Source: Pyxidicoccus parkwaysis (lineage in GTDB: Bacteria; Myxococcota; Myxococcia; Myxococcales; Myxococcaceae). Taken from it: a stretch of 64,000 nucleotides of DNA. The notes under the pieces were generated by a model. It searched no databases and was not told the origin of the DNA. It worked only from the letters and a program-made list of their open reading frames with translations. A program made the translations under genes and the position numbers. Numbering within the stretch: position 1 is the first letter of the stretch; the number at the start of each line of letters is the position of its first letter. Below, piece after piece: positions 51,813-60,039 of the stretch. The stretch lies in contig NZ_CP071090.1 in assembly GCF_017301735.1 (NCBI RefSeq), forward strand, positions 13,127,001 to 13,191,000, read 5' to 3'.

Positions 51813-52049
51813 GTGAAGAAGACGACGCTGCTGGCCATGGCGCTGGGCGCGCTGGTGTTGGGCACGGGCTGCCACCGCAACACCCGCGAGAGCGCCAAGG
51901 ACGACATGGAGCAGGCCGCGGACAAGACGGGTGACGCCGCGGAGAAGGCGGCCGACAAGACCGAGGACGCCGCCGAGAAGGCCGCGGACAAGACCGGCGA
52001 CGCCGTCGAGTCCGCGGGCGACAAGATTGAGGACGCCACCGACAAGTAG
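51813..52049 (+). CDS. Small lipoprotein with 11-residue amphipathic repeats
   Basis: A 78-residue lipoprotein. GGAGG precedes the GTG at 51813. The signal peptide ends in LGTGC. The mature 58 residues are nearly all a repeat of A-A-[ED]-K-[TA]-x-D-A-A-E-K type (AADKTGDAAEKAADKTEDAA), with an 11-residue period. This gives a long amphipathic helix like LEA-type or apolipoprotein-like proteins. It should be tethered in the envelope. Such proteins are often linked to stress protection or to membrane-wall spacing, which is inference. It ends at a strong bidirectional hairpin. Confidence 0.8.
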   Translation: MKKTTLLAMALGALVLGTGCHRNTRESAKDDMEQAADKTGDAAEKAADKTEDAAEKAADKTGDAVESAGDKIEDATDK

Positions 52050-52070
52050 CCCGTCGTGACGCTGAAACAC

Positions 52071-52108
52071 CACGGCCCGCTCCGGAAACGTGTCCGGGGC
52101 GGGCCGTG
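52071..52108. terminator. Strong 15-bp bidirectional terminator hairpin
   Basis: cacggcccgctccgg pairs with ccggggcgggccgtg, 15 bp with one G-T wobble, around an 8-base loop. It lies between convergent stops at 52049 and 52130. Confidence 0.8.
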
Positions 52109-52129
52109 TCGCGACTCAGTCAGACACCC

Positions 52130-52405
52130 TCAGAAACAGGTGCCGGAGTAGAGGTCGTAGTAGCCCGACGTGGAGCCCCACCGAATCCAGGCACCGCAAT
52201 CACAGCCACGCTCGCCGACGACGTTCGTCTTGGCGGCATCGCTGTAGTACGTGGTCATGGAGTACACGTTGGTGCAGTCGGGGATGGGGTCCTCGCTCGT
52301 GGCGAGGTGGTCCTCTTCGACCTGCGTGCCCTCGGTGCCGCCGCACCCCACCATCAGCATCCCGGCCATCAGCAGCGCGCTTCCAATGAAGTGTCTTGCC
52401 TTCAT
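52130..52405 (-). CDS. Small Cys-rich lipoprotein (DUF6289-like)
   Basis: A 91-residue protein. GGAGGAGCGC directly before ATG 52405 fixes the start. The signal peptide MKARHFIGSALLMAGMLMVG ends in VGC, a lipobox. The short mature part has DCTNVYSMTTYYSDAAKTNV, VGERGCDCGAWIRWG and YSGTCF, with four Cys. The Y-Y-S-D-A-x-x-T-x-V-V-G motif followed by clustered Cys resembles the small DUF6289 group of exported bacterial peptides. The role is unknown. It is transcribed in the same direction as the lipoprotein gene upstream, with about 100 bp between. Confidence 0.78.
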   Translation of the reverse strand: MKARHFIGSALLMAGMLMVGCGGTEGTQVEEDHLATSEDPIPDCTNVYSMTTYYSDAAKTNVVGERGCDCGAWIRWGSTSGYYDLYSGTCF

Positions 52406-52505
52406 GCGCTCCTCCAGAACCAGCAACGGGTTTTTGCTGCAATTCCAGAATAGCACACTTCTGCGATGTGAGGCATCCGAGCGCGGAATGGCGCGGGAGC
52501 GAGCA

Positions 52506-53261
52506 TCATCGCCCCACCTGTAGCGTGTATGTGTAATCGATGGGTGCGCCGAAGGGGGCGAGTGCACGGACATTCACCACGTGCTCGCCCGGCGCGAGGT
52601 GGAGCATCAGCCACCAGCCATCCGTCACGCCGCGCTGCTCGCCGCCGACGAGGCACGGGTCGGGAATCTTCCCCACGAGGCTCGGGTCCGCGTCGAAGGT
52701 GAAGAGGCCGCTGGTGTGGCGGTGGCGGCGCACGTCGATGCTTCGGCCATCAATGGTGACGACGAGGTCCTGCGTGCCGTTGTTGAAGTCGAGGGCGCCC
52801 TGGCGGAGGAAGTCCTCCAGCGTCTGTCCCGGCGCGGGCTCGAAGGAGGGGTCGGGGCAGGGGTAGTCGTTGATGATGACCCACAGCGGCACGAGCACGG
52901 GCTTGTTCTTCGGGATGCGGCAGGTGCGCTGGTACGTGGTGTCGAGGTCATAGACGGGCACGAAGAACACGGGGCCGTCCTGCATCTCGTCGCAGTCCTG
53001 CTCCAGAATCAGCATGGGGCTGCGGTCCGCGGGCACGCGGAAGTGCCAGCGGTACCACTCCTTCGCCCACTCCGTGACGGTGCGGCCGCGCACGCGCGCC
53101 TGCGGCGGGAGCACGATGGCGCCATGGCCCAGGGTCTGCGCGCCGAGCGTGTCCTCGGCCTGCTTCGTCTCCTGCGTCTCTTCGGTGACGGCGGGCTCCT
53201 CCCCCGCGCAGCCCGCGAGCCAGCCGGTGAGCACAGCCACTGCGATGATGCCGCCCCTCAT
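52506..53261 (-). CDS. Lipoprotein of the W-x-x-W / G-P-V-F-F family
   Basis: A 251-residue lipoprotein. AGGAGG lies eight bases before ATG 53261. The signal peptide ends in LTGWLAGC. After an acidic linker the mature domain has VTEWAKEWYRWHFRVP, DCDEMQDGPVFFVPVY, TCRIPKNKPVLVPLWVIIND and PCPDP. These match the general pattern of a widespread secreted family (E-W-x-x-x-W-W-x-W, G-P-V-W-F, R-x-C-x-V-P-x-G-K-x-L-x-x-P). A beta-sandwich C-terminus follows (DGWWLMLHLAPGEHVVNVRA). No catalytic residues are known for the group. It lies 31 bp downstream of the AraC gene on the same strand, so its expression could depend on that regulator's transcript. Confidence 0.8.
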   Translation of the reverse strand: MRGGIIAVAVLTGWLAGCAGEEPAVTEETQETKQAEDTLGAQTLGHGAIVLPPQARVRGRTVTEWAKEWYRWHFRVPADRSPMLILEQDCDEMQDGPVFFVPVYDLDTTYQRTCRIPKNKPVLVPLWVIINDYPCPDPSFEPAPGQTLEDFLRQGALDFNNGTQDLVVTIDGRSIDVRRHRHTSGLFTFDADPSLVGKIPDPCLVGGEQRGVTDGWWLMLHLAPGEHVVNVRALAPFGAPIDYTYTLQVGR

Positions 53262-53292
53262 GTGTGGAACCTCCTGAAGTGAGGGTTCCAAA

Positions 53293-54180
53293 TTAGAGAG
53301 AGGTGCCGGCACCGTATTGTACGTGCTTGCGCTGTTCGCGCCCCGCGTGGGCCGCGGCCCGGTAGGCACCGGGCGTCACGCCCAGCGTGCGGCCGAAGTG
53401 CTTGATGAGGTGGCTCTGGTCCGTGAAGCCACTGGCGAGCGCCACCTCGGCCATGGGCAGCGGCCCGGCCAGCAAGTCCTTCGCGCGGCGCAGTCGCAGG
53501 GAGCGCTGGTACACCTGCGGCGTCTGCCCGAGCTGCCGGTGGAAGGCGCGCACCAGGTGCCACGGGCTCAGTCCGGCGGCGTCCGCCAATTCCTCGAGGC
53601 TGATGTTGCGAGTGGGGTCCGCCTCCAGCAATTCGCGCGCTCGCCGCACGCCCGGAGTGCACGACGGAGCGCGCTGCCCCCGCCGCGTCAGGCCCGCATG
53701 GCGCCGCAGCAGCGATACCAGCAACCCGAGCAGCCGCTCCTCGCGCTCCAGCCATGTGGCCGCGCCGTCCTTCAGGGCTTCGAACGTGGTGACGAAGGAC
53801 GCCAGCAATTCTGCGTCCTGGAGCAGGGGCGAGGCGAAGCCGGGCAGGGCGCCCGCGGGCGCGCCGGCCTCTTCCGCCGCGCGGGTGAGCAGCTCGGGTG
53901 GGACGTAGAGGATGCGGTAGGTCCAGCCCACCTCCGAGTCCGCGGCCCGGCCCTCGTGCATCTCCCCGGGGGCGATGGCCAGCAGGCTGCCCGCCGTGGC
54001 CACGACGCGCTGTCCCTGCAGGTGCATGGCATGCGCCCCCGCGTCGTAGGCCACGAGGGAGAAGGCATCATGCGAGTGCTTGGGTGCGCTCCACCGGGTG
54101 TGGGCCGTCTGGTGCAACTCCAGCCCCGGCACCTCCGGGGCCACCCAGAATCCGTCCGACGTCCGCGCGCCTCGTGGCAT
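53293..54180 (-). CDS. AraC-family transcriptional regulator with cupin sensor domain
   Basis: A 295-residue regulator. GGAGGAGCCGAG precedes ATG 54180. Residues 15-100 are a cupin-like AraC binding domain with HSHDAFSLVAYDAG and APGEMHEGRAAD, whose His residues could bind a ligand. The C-terminal 100 residues contain two helix-turn-helix units: ISLEELADAAGLSPWHLVRA with FHRQLGQTPQVYQRSLRL, and MAEVALASGFTDQSHLIKHF with GRTLGVTPGAYR. It probably activates a nearby gene; the downstream lipoprotein and the divergent phosphatase gene are candidates. Confidence 0.92.
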   Translation of the reverse strand: MPRGARTSDGFWVAPEVPGLELHQTAHTRWSAPKHSHDAFSLVAYDAGAHAMHLQGQRVVATAGSLLAIAPGEMHEGRAADSEVGWTYRILYVPPELLTRAAEEAGAPAGALPGFASPLLQDAELLASFVTTFEALKDGAATWLEREERLLGLLVSLLRRHAGLTRRGQRAPSCTPGVRRARELLEADPTRNISLEELADAAGLSPWHLVRAFHRQLGQTPQVYQRSLRLRRAKDLLAGPLPMAEVALASGFTDQSHLIKHFGRTLGVTPGAYRAAAHAGREQRKHVQYGAGTSL

Positions 54181-54308
54181 CTCGGCTCCTCCCCTTTTGG
54201 TGACGCCCGCCCGGGGCGGTGCGTCCCTGATGGCAGGCAGAACGTCTGGCGGGGCTGAACGTACTGGGAGCAGGCGCACAACCCGTGCATGCGAGGGGCG
54301 GAGGGCGT

Positions 54309-54965
54309 ATGGAACGGCGGGTGAGCACTGTTGACGCCCGCGGCATCCTCTTCGACCTCGACGGCACGCTGGTGGACTCGCTGCCGGACATCATCGACAG
54401 CTTCCTGCACGGCTTCGCGCACCTGGGGCTTCCCGCGCCCGCGCACGCCGAGGTGCGCGCCCTCATCGGCCAGCCGCTGGACGTCATGTATTCGCGGTTC
54501 GCGCCCGAGCACGTGGACGCCCTGTGCGTGGCCTACCGTGAGCACTACCCGCGCAACTTCCTCAACCGCTCCCGCGCGTTTCCTGGCGTCGAGACGGTGC
54601 TGCGCACCCTGCGCGAGCGGGGCTACCTGTTGTCCGTGGCCACCACCAAGCGCAGCGACATGGCGCGGCGCTTCGTGGACGCGCTGGGCCTGGGCGGGCT
54701 GTTGCACCACGTGCAGGGCACGGACGGCTTCCCGCACAAGCCCGCGCCGGACGTGCTGCACCGCGCCCTGGCCGCGATGGGCACCCGGGGGCTGTGGATG
54801 GTGGGCGACACCACCCTGGACCTGCGCGCGGGACAGGCCGCGGGCCTGCGCACCTACGCCGTGACGTGGGGCACCCACTCCCACGAGGAACTGGCGAGCG
54901 CCACGCCCGACGAGCTCCAGCCCGACCTGGAGCGGTTGCTGGCGCACCTGCCGCCCCTGGGCTGA
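54309..54965 (+). CDS. gph: HAD-superfamily phosphatase, phosphoglycolate phosphatase-like
   Basis: A 218-residue hydrolase. GGAGGGCGT precedes ATG 54309. HAD motif I is FDLDGTLVDS with nucleophile Asp16 and acid/base Asp18. Motif II is SVATTKRSD, the motif III Lys is in FPHKPAPDVL and the acidic pair in VGDTTLDLRAG. A helical cap domain lies between motifs I and II (about 28-95). The closest character is the Gph/PGP subgroup, which clears 2-phosphoglycolate, although related members act on pyrophosphate or sugar phosphates; the symbol is tentative. It is divergent from the AraC gene with a 128-bp shared promoter region. Confidence 0.85.
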   Translation: MERRVSTVDARGILFDLDGTLVDSLPDIIDSFLHGFAHLGLPAPAHAEVRALIGQPLDVMYSRFAPEHVDALCVAYREHYPRNFLNRSRAFPGVETVLRTLRERGYLLSVATTKRSDMARRFVDALGLGGLLHHVQGTDGFPHKPAPDVLHRALAAMGTRGLWMVGDTTLDLRAGQAAGLRTYAVTWGTHSHEELASATPDELQPDLERLLAHLPPLG

Positions 54966-55091
54966 GGCGCGGCGTCTCGGATTGGACGGACGCCGACTTC
55001 CGGCTTCCGCCCGCACGGGGGCGTGGGATTGTCGGGGCGCTGGTGCAACGCTTATGCATCAGGCCAGGTCCCCCATCCACCCGGAGCCTCC

Positions 55092-55979
55092 ATGAAGAAC
55101 ATCTTCGCCTCCCTGTGTACCCTCGCGCTGTGCGCTGTCGTCATCGGCTGCAAGGGGGGTGACAAGGAGCCGGCGGCGGGTGAGGCGAAGCCCGAGGCGA
55201 GCGCGCCGAAGGCGGGCGGCAACGCGCTCACCGTCAAGGGCAGCGACACCATGGTCATCCTCGGCCAGCAGTGGGCCGAGGCCTTCATGAAGGCGCACCC
55301 GGACCAGCGCATCCAGGTGACGGGCGGCGGCTCAGGCACGGGCATCGCGGCGCTGCTCAACGGCACCACCGAGATTGCGATGTCCAGCCGCACCATCAAA
55401 CCGGCCGAGGCGCAGCAGGTGCAGGCGCGCCACAAGGTGGAGGCGAAGCAGACGGCGGTGGCGCGCGACGGCGTCACCTTCTACGTCAACGAGGCCAACC
55501 CGCTGCGCGCGCTCAGCCTGGAGCAGCTCCAGGCCATCTACCTGGGGGACGCGAAGAACTGGAAGGACGTGGGCGGGCCGGACGCGCCCATCGTCGTCTA
55601 CTCGCGTGAGAACTCGTCGGGCACGTACGTCTTCGTGAAGGATGAGGTGCTGAAGGGCCAGGACTTCACCTCCGAGGCACTGACGCTGCCGGGCACGGCC
55701 GCGGTGGTGAACGCGGTGTCCAAGGAGAAGTGGGGCATCGGCTTCGGCGGCGCGGCATACGGCAAGGGCATCCGCGAGCTGGCGGTGAAGGTGGGCAGCG
55801 ACGAGGTGGGGCCGACGGAGGAGAACATCCAGTCCGGCCGCTACCCGCTCAGTCGGGACTTGTTCTTCTACACGCGCGGCGAGGCGACCGGCCTGGCGAA
55901 GACGTTCATCGACTTCGCGCTGTCTCCCGAGGGCCAGGCCATCGTCACCAAGGTGGGCTACTTCCCGCTGAAGAAGTAG
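55092..55979 (+). CDS. PstS-like phosphate-binding lipoprotein (orphan)
   Basis: A 295-residue substrate-binding protein. ATG 55092 (MKNIFASL) follows GGAG. The signal peptide ends AVVIGC, a lipobox. The mature protein has the phosphate-binding motifs of the PstS family: VKGSDTMVILGQQWAEAF, GGGSGTGIAALLNGTTEIAM, SRTIKPAE, YSRENSSGTYVF and ALSPEGQAIV. It binds phosphate in the periplasm for an ABC importer. The usual pstC, pstA, pstB and phoU genes are not next to it, so it must serve a transporter encoded elsewhere or act as a sensor. It converges on rnhA with one base between stop codons. Confidence 0.9.
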   Translation: MKNIFASLCTLALCAVVIGCKGGDKEPAAGEAKPEASAPKAGGNALTVKGSDTMVILGQQWAEAFMKAHPDQRIQVTGGGSGTGIAALLNGTTEIAMSSRTIKPAEAQQVQARHKVEAKQTAVARDGVTFYVNEANPLRALSLEQLQAIYLGDAKNWKDVGGPDAPIVVYSRENSSGTYVFVKDEVLKGQDFTSEALTLPGTAAVVNAVSKEKWGIGFGGAAYGKGIRELAVKVGSDEVGPTEENIQSGRYPLSRDLFFYTRGEATGLAKTFIDFALSPEGQAIVTKVGYFPLKK

Positions 55980-55980
55980 C

Positions 55981-56751
55981 TCAGTCCTCGGCCTGGACGT
56001 CCTGGGGCTTCACGCCCCACTCCTCCAGCACCTGGGCCTCTTCCTGGGCGCTCCGCGTCTTCTTGAAGCGGGCGCCCGCCACGCCCTTCACGCGGCGCTC
56101 GCACGCGGCCCAGGTGGAGTGGCGCTTCACGGTGCGGCCCACCTCACTCAGGTACGAGTACGCCTTCTTGGAGCCGGAGCTGGAGCGCTCGCCGGGCGAC
56201 TTCTCGGGGACGGACGTGTCCTCGGGGAGGTCCATCACCGCGATGCCATAGGCCTGCAGCGGGCCGGAGTAGAGCACGGGCGTCTTGCGCTTCGAGTAGG
56301 CGACAGCGATTTCGTCCACGCGCTCGTTGGCGGGCACGCCCGAGTGGCCCCGGATGTACCTCCAGTCGACGGCGGCCTCCTCGCCGGAGAAGGTCTTCTT
56401 GCGCTCGGCGAGCAGGGCCATGAGCCGCTTCCAGTACGCGGCGTTGGCCACGTCGCCGCCGTCGGCGGTCTTCCATCCGCGCTTCGCCCAGCCGAAGGCC
56501 CAGCGGGTGATGCCCTGGATGACGTAGGTGGAGTCCGTGTAGATGTGCAGCGGCCCCGGCGTGCGCTCCAGGTGGCGCAGCGCCTTGCCCGCGCCGGTGA
56601 GCTCCATGCGGTTGTTGGTGGTGTCCTCCTCGTGGCCGCCGAGCTCCGTCACCTGACCGTCGGGCGTGACGATGATGACGCCCCAGCCTCCCGGGCCGGG
56701 GTTGCCGGAACAGGCACCGTCGGTGAACACCAGCGTGGCGCGACTCTCCAT
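55981..56751 (-). CDS. rnhA: Ribonuclease HI with C-terminal viroplasmin-like domain
   Basis: A 256-residue protein starting at ATG 56751; AGGGTGG five bases upstream favours it over GTG 56760. The RNase HI core has all catalytic residues: Asp11 (FTDGACSGNPG), Glu50 (NNRMEL), Asp73 (YTDSTYV), His136 (RGHSGVPANE) and Asp146. It cuts RNA in RNA-DNA hybrids during replication and repair. Residues about 195-250 form an added domain, STWAACERRVKGVAGARFKK, then EEEAQVLEEWG, like the caulimovirus viroplasmin / RNase H hybrid-binding fold. That fold is N-terminal in most RNases HI (for example eukaryotic RNase H1); here it is C-terminal. It probably increases hybrid binding. Confidence 0.9.
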   Translation of the reverse strand: MESRATLVFTDGACSGNPGPGGWGVIIVTPDGQVTELGGHEEDTTNNRMELTGAGKALRHLERTPGPLHIYTDSTYVIQGITRWAFGWAKRGWKTADGGDVANAAYWKRLMALLAERKKTFSGEEAAVDWRYIRGHSGVPANERVDEIAVAYSKRKTPVLYSGPLQAYGIAVMDLPEDTSVPEKSPGERSSSGSKKAYSYLSEVGRTVKRHSTWAACERRVKGVAGARFKKTRSAQEEAQVLEEWGVKPQDVQAED

Positions 56752-56909
56752 GGACGCCACCCTATGCGGCTACGCCCCGGGGCCGCCAGGGAGACGAACG
56801 CCGGAGGTCGTCTCCGGTGCACGGGATGGTGACGGCGCTCCGGACATCTTGGCCAGCGGCGCCGAGGAGGTGCAGGCGGGGAGTCAGCTTCTCCGCCGGG
56901 CATGGCGAG

Positions 56910-56937
56910 GGCGCTCCGGGATTCACTCCGGAGCGCC
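56910..56937 (-). terminator. Hairpin terminator after BON-domain gene
   Basis: ggcgctccgg and ccggagcgcc form a perfect 10-bp stem with an 8-base loop, 21 bp beyond the stop of the leftward gene ending at 56959. Confidence 0.7.
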
Positions 56938-56958
56938 GTCGGTGACTCTGCGTGTGCG

Positions 56959-57831
56959 CTACGAGCGAGCCACCTTGGTGGGCGTGGTGCCCTGCGTCGC
57001 GGTGGCGCCGAGCGTCTCGGGGCGGCTCACCTTGAGTTGGTTGTGGACGTCCTTCACGCCGAGCACGTCCTCGATGAGGTCCTCGATGACGCGCTTGTCG
57101 CGGCGTTCCTCGACGAAGCCCGTGAGGGTGACTTCGCCGTTCTTCACCAGGACTTCGACGTCCTCGGCGTTCACCCACCCGTGCATCAGCCGGTCGTAGA
57201 TGTCCTCGCGGATGCGCTCATCCGGGCGCGTGTACGCCTTGGGGCCCTTGCCCAGCTTGCGCATGCCCTCGCGGAACTTGTCTCCGAGCCGCTCGAAGGG
57301 GCCGCGCTCGTCCTGGTCTCGGCGCAGGTGGAGCCCGTCGTTCCTGTCCCTCGCCACGTAGGTGCCGAAGCCGCGGTCCTGGCCCCGGTCGTAGCCGAGG
57401 TCTCTCTCGGACCCGCCGCCGAAGGTGCCCGGGACGCTGTACTGCCCGTAGCCCGGGCGGGCGTTCCAGTCATTGCCGCTGAGGCCTTGCATGCGGCCGT
57501 AGCCGGGGTTGGGGTTTCCTTGGAAATTGGCTCCCGGGTTGTAGTTGTAACCGGTGTTGTAGTCCCGGCCGTAGCCGGAGTTGTAGTCGCGCTCGGAGTC
57601 ACGGCTGTAGTAGCGGCTGGAGTCCTCGCGCGGGTTGCGGCCGTAATCCTCGTAGCCGCGGCCGGAGCCGCTGCCCACGTACCCCTGGCCGCCCTGCCAC
57701 GGGCCACGCTCCATTCTCTGCGTCGGCTCACCGCCACGGTAGCCGCCGTCGTCGAAATCCCGCTCCCGGGCTCCCCAGCGGTCCCGGTCGTCTCCGAGGT
57801 AGCGACGATTCTCGTAGTCCCTGTACGCCAT
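56959..57831 (-). CDS. BON-domain protein with long Tyr/Gly/Arg-rich N-terminus
   Basis: A 290-residue protein. ATG 57831 has AAGGAGATG upstream; the ATG at 57840 would overlap that site. Residues 1-190 are low complexity: Arg, Asp, Tyr, Gly and Asn dominate, in units such as YGRDYNTGYNYNPG and SERDYNSGYG. This composition is seen in eukaryotic proteins that phase-separate and bind RNA, and in some bacterial stress proteins. Residues 210-268 are one BON domain (DIYDRLMHGWVNAEDVEVLV, GEVTLTGFVEERRDKRVIED), which usually binds phospholipid or a partner protein. No signal peptide is present, so it is probably cytosolic. Osmotic or envelope stress is a reasonable guess only. A hairpin ends the gene. 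Confidence 0.85.
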   Translation of the reverse strand: MAYRDYENRRYLGDDRDRWGARERDFDDGGYRGGEPTQRMERGPWQGGQGYVGSGSGRGYEDYGRNPREDSSRYYSRDSERDYNSGYGRDYNTGYNYNPGANFQGNPNPGYGRMQGLSGNDWNARPGYGQYSVPGTFGGGSERDLGYDRGQDRGFGTYVARDRNDGLHLRRDQDERGPFERLGDKFREGMRKLGKGPKAYTRPDERIREDIYDRLMHGWVNAEDVEVLVKNGEVTLTGFVEERRDKRVIEDLIEDVLGVKDVHNQLKVSRPETLGATATQGTTPTKVARS

Positions 57832-58061
57832 GGCGTGCATCTCCTTCGAGCGTGCGCATGCGTGTCACGTGACGGTGACGGTTCCGGCCGGGTGTGTTGT
57901 CGGTGTCACGTGGGGCCCGCGGCGCACGGGGCTCGCGGGTCCACGGCAAGACTGGGACGTCAGCGCCATGCGGCAACGGGTGGCCTGGGGCGCGTCGCCA
58001 GTCCGCCTGCTGGGCAATCACCGGCCCGCGACGCGCGACGAGCGGAGAATAAAGGCCAGGC

Positions 58062-58640
58062 TCACCGCAAGCGTGCGAGGTCCGCCACGGTGTCCACGTC
58101 CTCACCCCCACCGGGCAGGCCGACTTCCGCCACGCGCGAGGAATCGCGGGCAATGACGCCGCGCGCGCCCTGCTCGGGAGTGAGGGCTTCCAATTCGGGG
58201 AGCACGGCGCGGGAGAACAGCGCGGGCACGCCCCGGGTGCCGTCGTACGAGGACGCCACTACGGCCGAGCCCGTGCGCTTCCACGTGTCCACCAGGGACG
58301 TAAGGTGCGCGGAGTCCACGCGGAGCTGGTCGCACAGCATGATGAGCACGGCGTCCACGGAGGAAGTCTCCGTGAGCGCGCGCACGCCCGCGACGAGCGA
58401 GCCACCGGGACCGGCTGCCCAGTCCGCGTGCTCCACGAGGTGCACGGGCAGGCCGGTGAGCTCGGCGGCCACGGCCTCGCGGTGCGCACCGAGGACCACG
58501 ACGACGGGGCCGCACTCCGCCGCGATGGCCGTCTCCGCGGCACGACGCACCAGCGTCTTGCCTTGATGAAGCAGCAGCTGCTTCGGACGGCCCAGCCGCG
58601 ACGAACCCCCTGCGGCCAGCAGCACGATGCCGGCCTTCAC
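58062..58640 (-). CDS. MobA-like molybdenum cofactor nucleotidyltransferase (MocA type)
   Basis: A 192-residue enzyme. GGAGG lies before the GTG at 58640 (VKAGIVLL). The nucleotide-binding loop is LLAAGGSSRLGRPKQLL, the standard LAAGxSxRMGxxK motif. MLCDQLRVDSAHL matches the C-D-Q-P metal site, and GTRGVPALFSRAVLPEL is the acceptor region. This subgroup transfers CMP or GMP to molybdopterin for molybdenum hydroxylases. It follows an XdhC gene on the same strand after 70 bp, so the two probably mature a xanthine dehydrogenase-type enzyme encoded outside the window. Confidence 0.9.
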   Translation of the reverse strand: MKAGIVLLAAGGSSRLGRPKQLLLHQGKTLVRRAAETAIAAECGPVVVVLGAHREAVAAELTGLPVHLVEHADWAAGPGGSLVAGVRALTETSSVDAVLIMLCDQLRVDSAHLTSLVDTWKRTGSAVVASSYDGTRGVPALFSRAVLPELEALTPEQGARGVIARDSSRVAEVGLPGGGEDVDTVADLARLR

Positions 58641-58710
58641 ATGGGCCTCCGTGCAATGAGGGTCGCCAGCGGAGACAGGTCTCCATCCGCTCGACGGTTG
58701 TCGTCGCGCC

Positions 58711-59823
58711 TCACGCCAGCTTCCGAGCAGGAGGAGGCGCCACGGAGTGAATGGGTGCCCTCCGGTCGCGCAGCTTTCCGCCCTCGCGCTCCGAAACCAC
58801 CGCTTGCAGCTCGGCGACGATGGACAGCGCAATCTCCTCCGCGCCCTCCGCGCCCAAATCCAATCCCACCGGCGCGTGCAGCTTCTCCAACTGCGCGGCC
58901 GTCGGAGTGACGGGCAGCTCCGCGAGCAACCGGTCCGTGCGCGAGCGGGGTCCGAGCACTCCGAGGTAGCGCAGCGTCCTCGGCAACAGCCGGGGCAGCA
59001 GCTCGCGGTCCATGGGCAGGCTGTGCGTCATCAGCACCGCGAGCGTGCGCGGAGACAACGTCAGCGCATCCACCGCGTCGCGCGCCTTCGCCGACACCAC
59101 CGCGTGCGCGAGGGGAAACCTGCGCCGCAGTGTCTCCGCGGGCCTGTCCGCCACGACGGTGACCTGCCAGCCGAGGCTCGCGGCCTGCGTCACCACGGGC
59201 GCCACATCGAAGCCGCTGCCGAAGAGCACCAGCGGGTGTGGCGGCTCCACCACCTCCACGAGCACGTCCGCGCCTCCACACGGGCCGCTCCAGGTCTGCC
59301 CCGCCTCCAGCGCCTCGCGAGCGGCTTCGTGCACGGCGTCTCGCAGCGCGCCGGAAAGGTCTCCCTCCGCCGTGCCGTCCTCGCGCACCAGCAGCCGCGA
59401 GCCCACCGCATTCGCGGGCCCCCGGTACACCGTGGCGACCACCGCACGGCGTCCCGAGCCGCGCTCCGTTGCGGCGAAGGCGAGCGCATCCATGGGGCCG
59501 GGCTCGCAGCGCTCCAGCAGCACGTCCACCACGCCGTTGCACCCGAGCGCGAAGGACAGGCTGCCCTCGTCCTCGGCGTTGTCGCCGGTGGAGTCGTAGC
59601 GCAGCAGGCGAGGCCCGGTGCTCGTCCAGAAGAAGGCCTTGCGAACGATGTCGGACTCCAGGCATCCGCCGCTCACGCCACCGGCCAGCCACCCGTCCTC
59701 GCTCATCAGCATGCGGGCCCCCGGCTTCCGGTACGACGAGCCGGACACGGCGACGACGGTGGCCAGCACCAGCGGGCCACGAGCGCGCTGCCGGGCGCGG
59801 AGGATGGCGTCGAGGTCTTTCAC
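58711..59823 (-). CDS. xdhC: XdhC/CoxI-family molybdoenzyme maturation protein
   Basis: A 370-residue chaperone. GGAGG precedes the GTG at 59823. The N-terminal XdhC/CoxI domain has ATVVAVSGSSYRKPGARMLM, GGVSGGCLES and ALGCNGVVDVL. The C-terminal Rossmann-like part has VLFGSGFDVAPVV, AVLMTHSLPMDRELLPRLL and YLGVLGPRSRTDRLL, the full two-domain form. It binds molybdenum cofactor, allows sulphuration and delivers it to xanthine dehydrogenase-like enzymes. The MobA-like gene follows. No hydroxylase subunit gene is seen nearby. Confidence 0.93.
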   Translation of the reverse strand: MKDLDAILRARQRARGPLVLATVVAVSGSSYRKPGARMLMSEDGWLAGGVSGGCLESDIVRKAFFWTSTGPRLLRYDSTGDNAEDEGSLSFALGCNGVVDVLLERCEPGPMDALAFAATERGSGRRAVVATVYRGPANAVGSRLLVREDGTAEGDLSGALRDAVHEAAREALEAGQTWSGPCGGADVLVEVVEPPHPLVLFGSGFDVAPVVTQAASLGWQVTVVADRPAETLRRRFPLAHAVVSAKARDAVDALTLSPRTLAVLMTHSLPMDRELLPRLLPRTLRYLGVLGPRSRTDRLLAELPVTPTAAQLEKLHAPVGLDLGAEGAEEIALSIVAELQAVVSEREGGKLRDRRAPIHSVAPPPARKLA

Positions 59824-60039
59824 TTCGCGTCCTCCAGCGCGTGAGACACGGAGTCGGCCAGCAGGCAGTCAGCAAGCATGTCGAAGGCTGGAGCCTATCA
59901 TCGCTCCCGAGTGCCTTCGTGGCCGCGCGTCCTGGCGAAGCCGCCCGCACCGCGAGTTGTCCTCACGGCGACGCTGCGCCCTGGAGACGGAGCTCCATGG
60001 GGCGCGCGCGGCCCATCGTGGGAAGCGCGGTGGGCGCAC

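Noticed and set aside
49047..52073. 1008-codon minus-strand frame
   Set aside because: It runs across several real plus-strand genes and their gaps and has no domain pattern.
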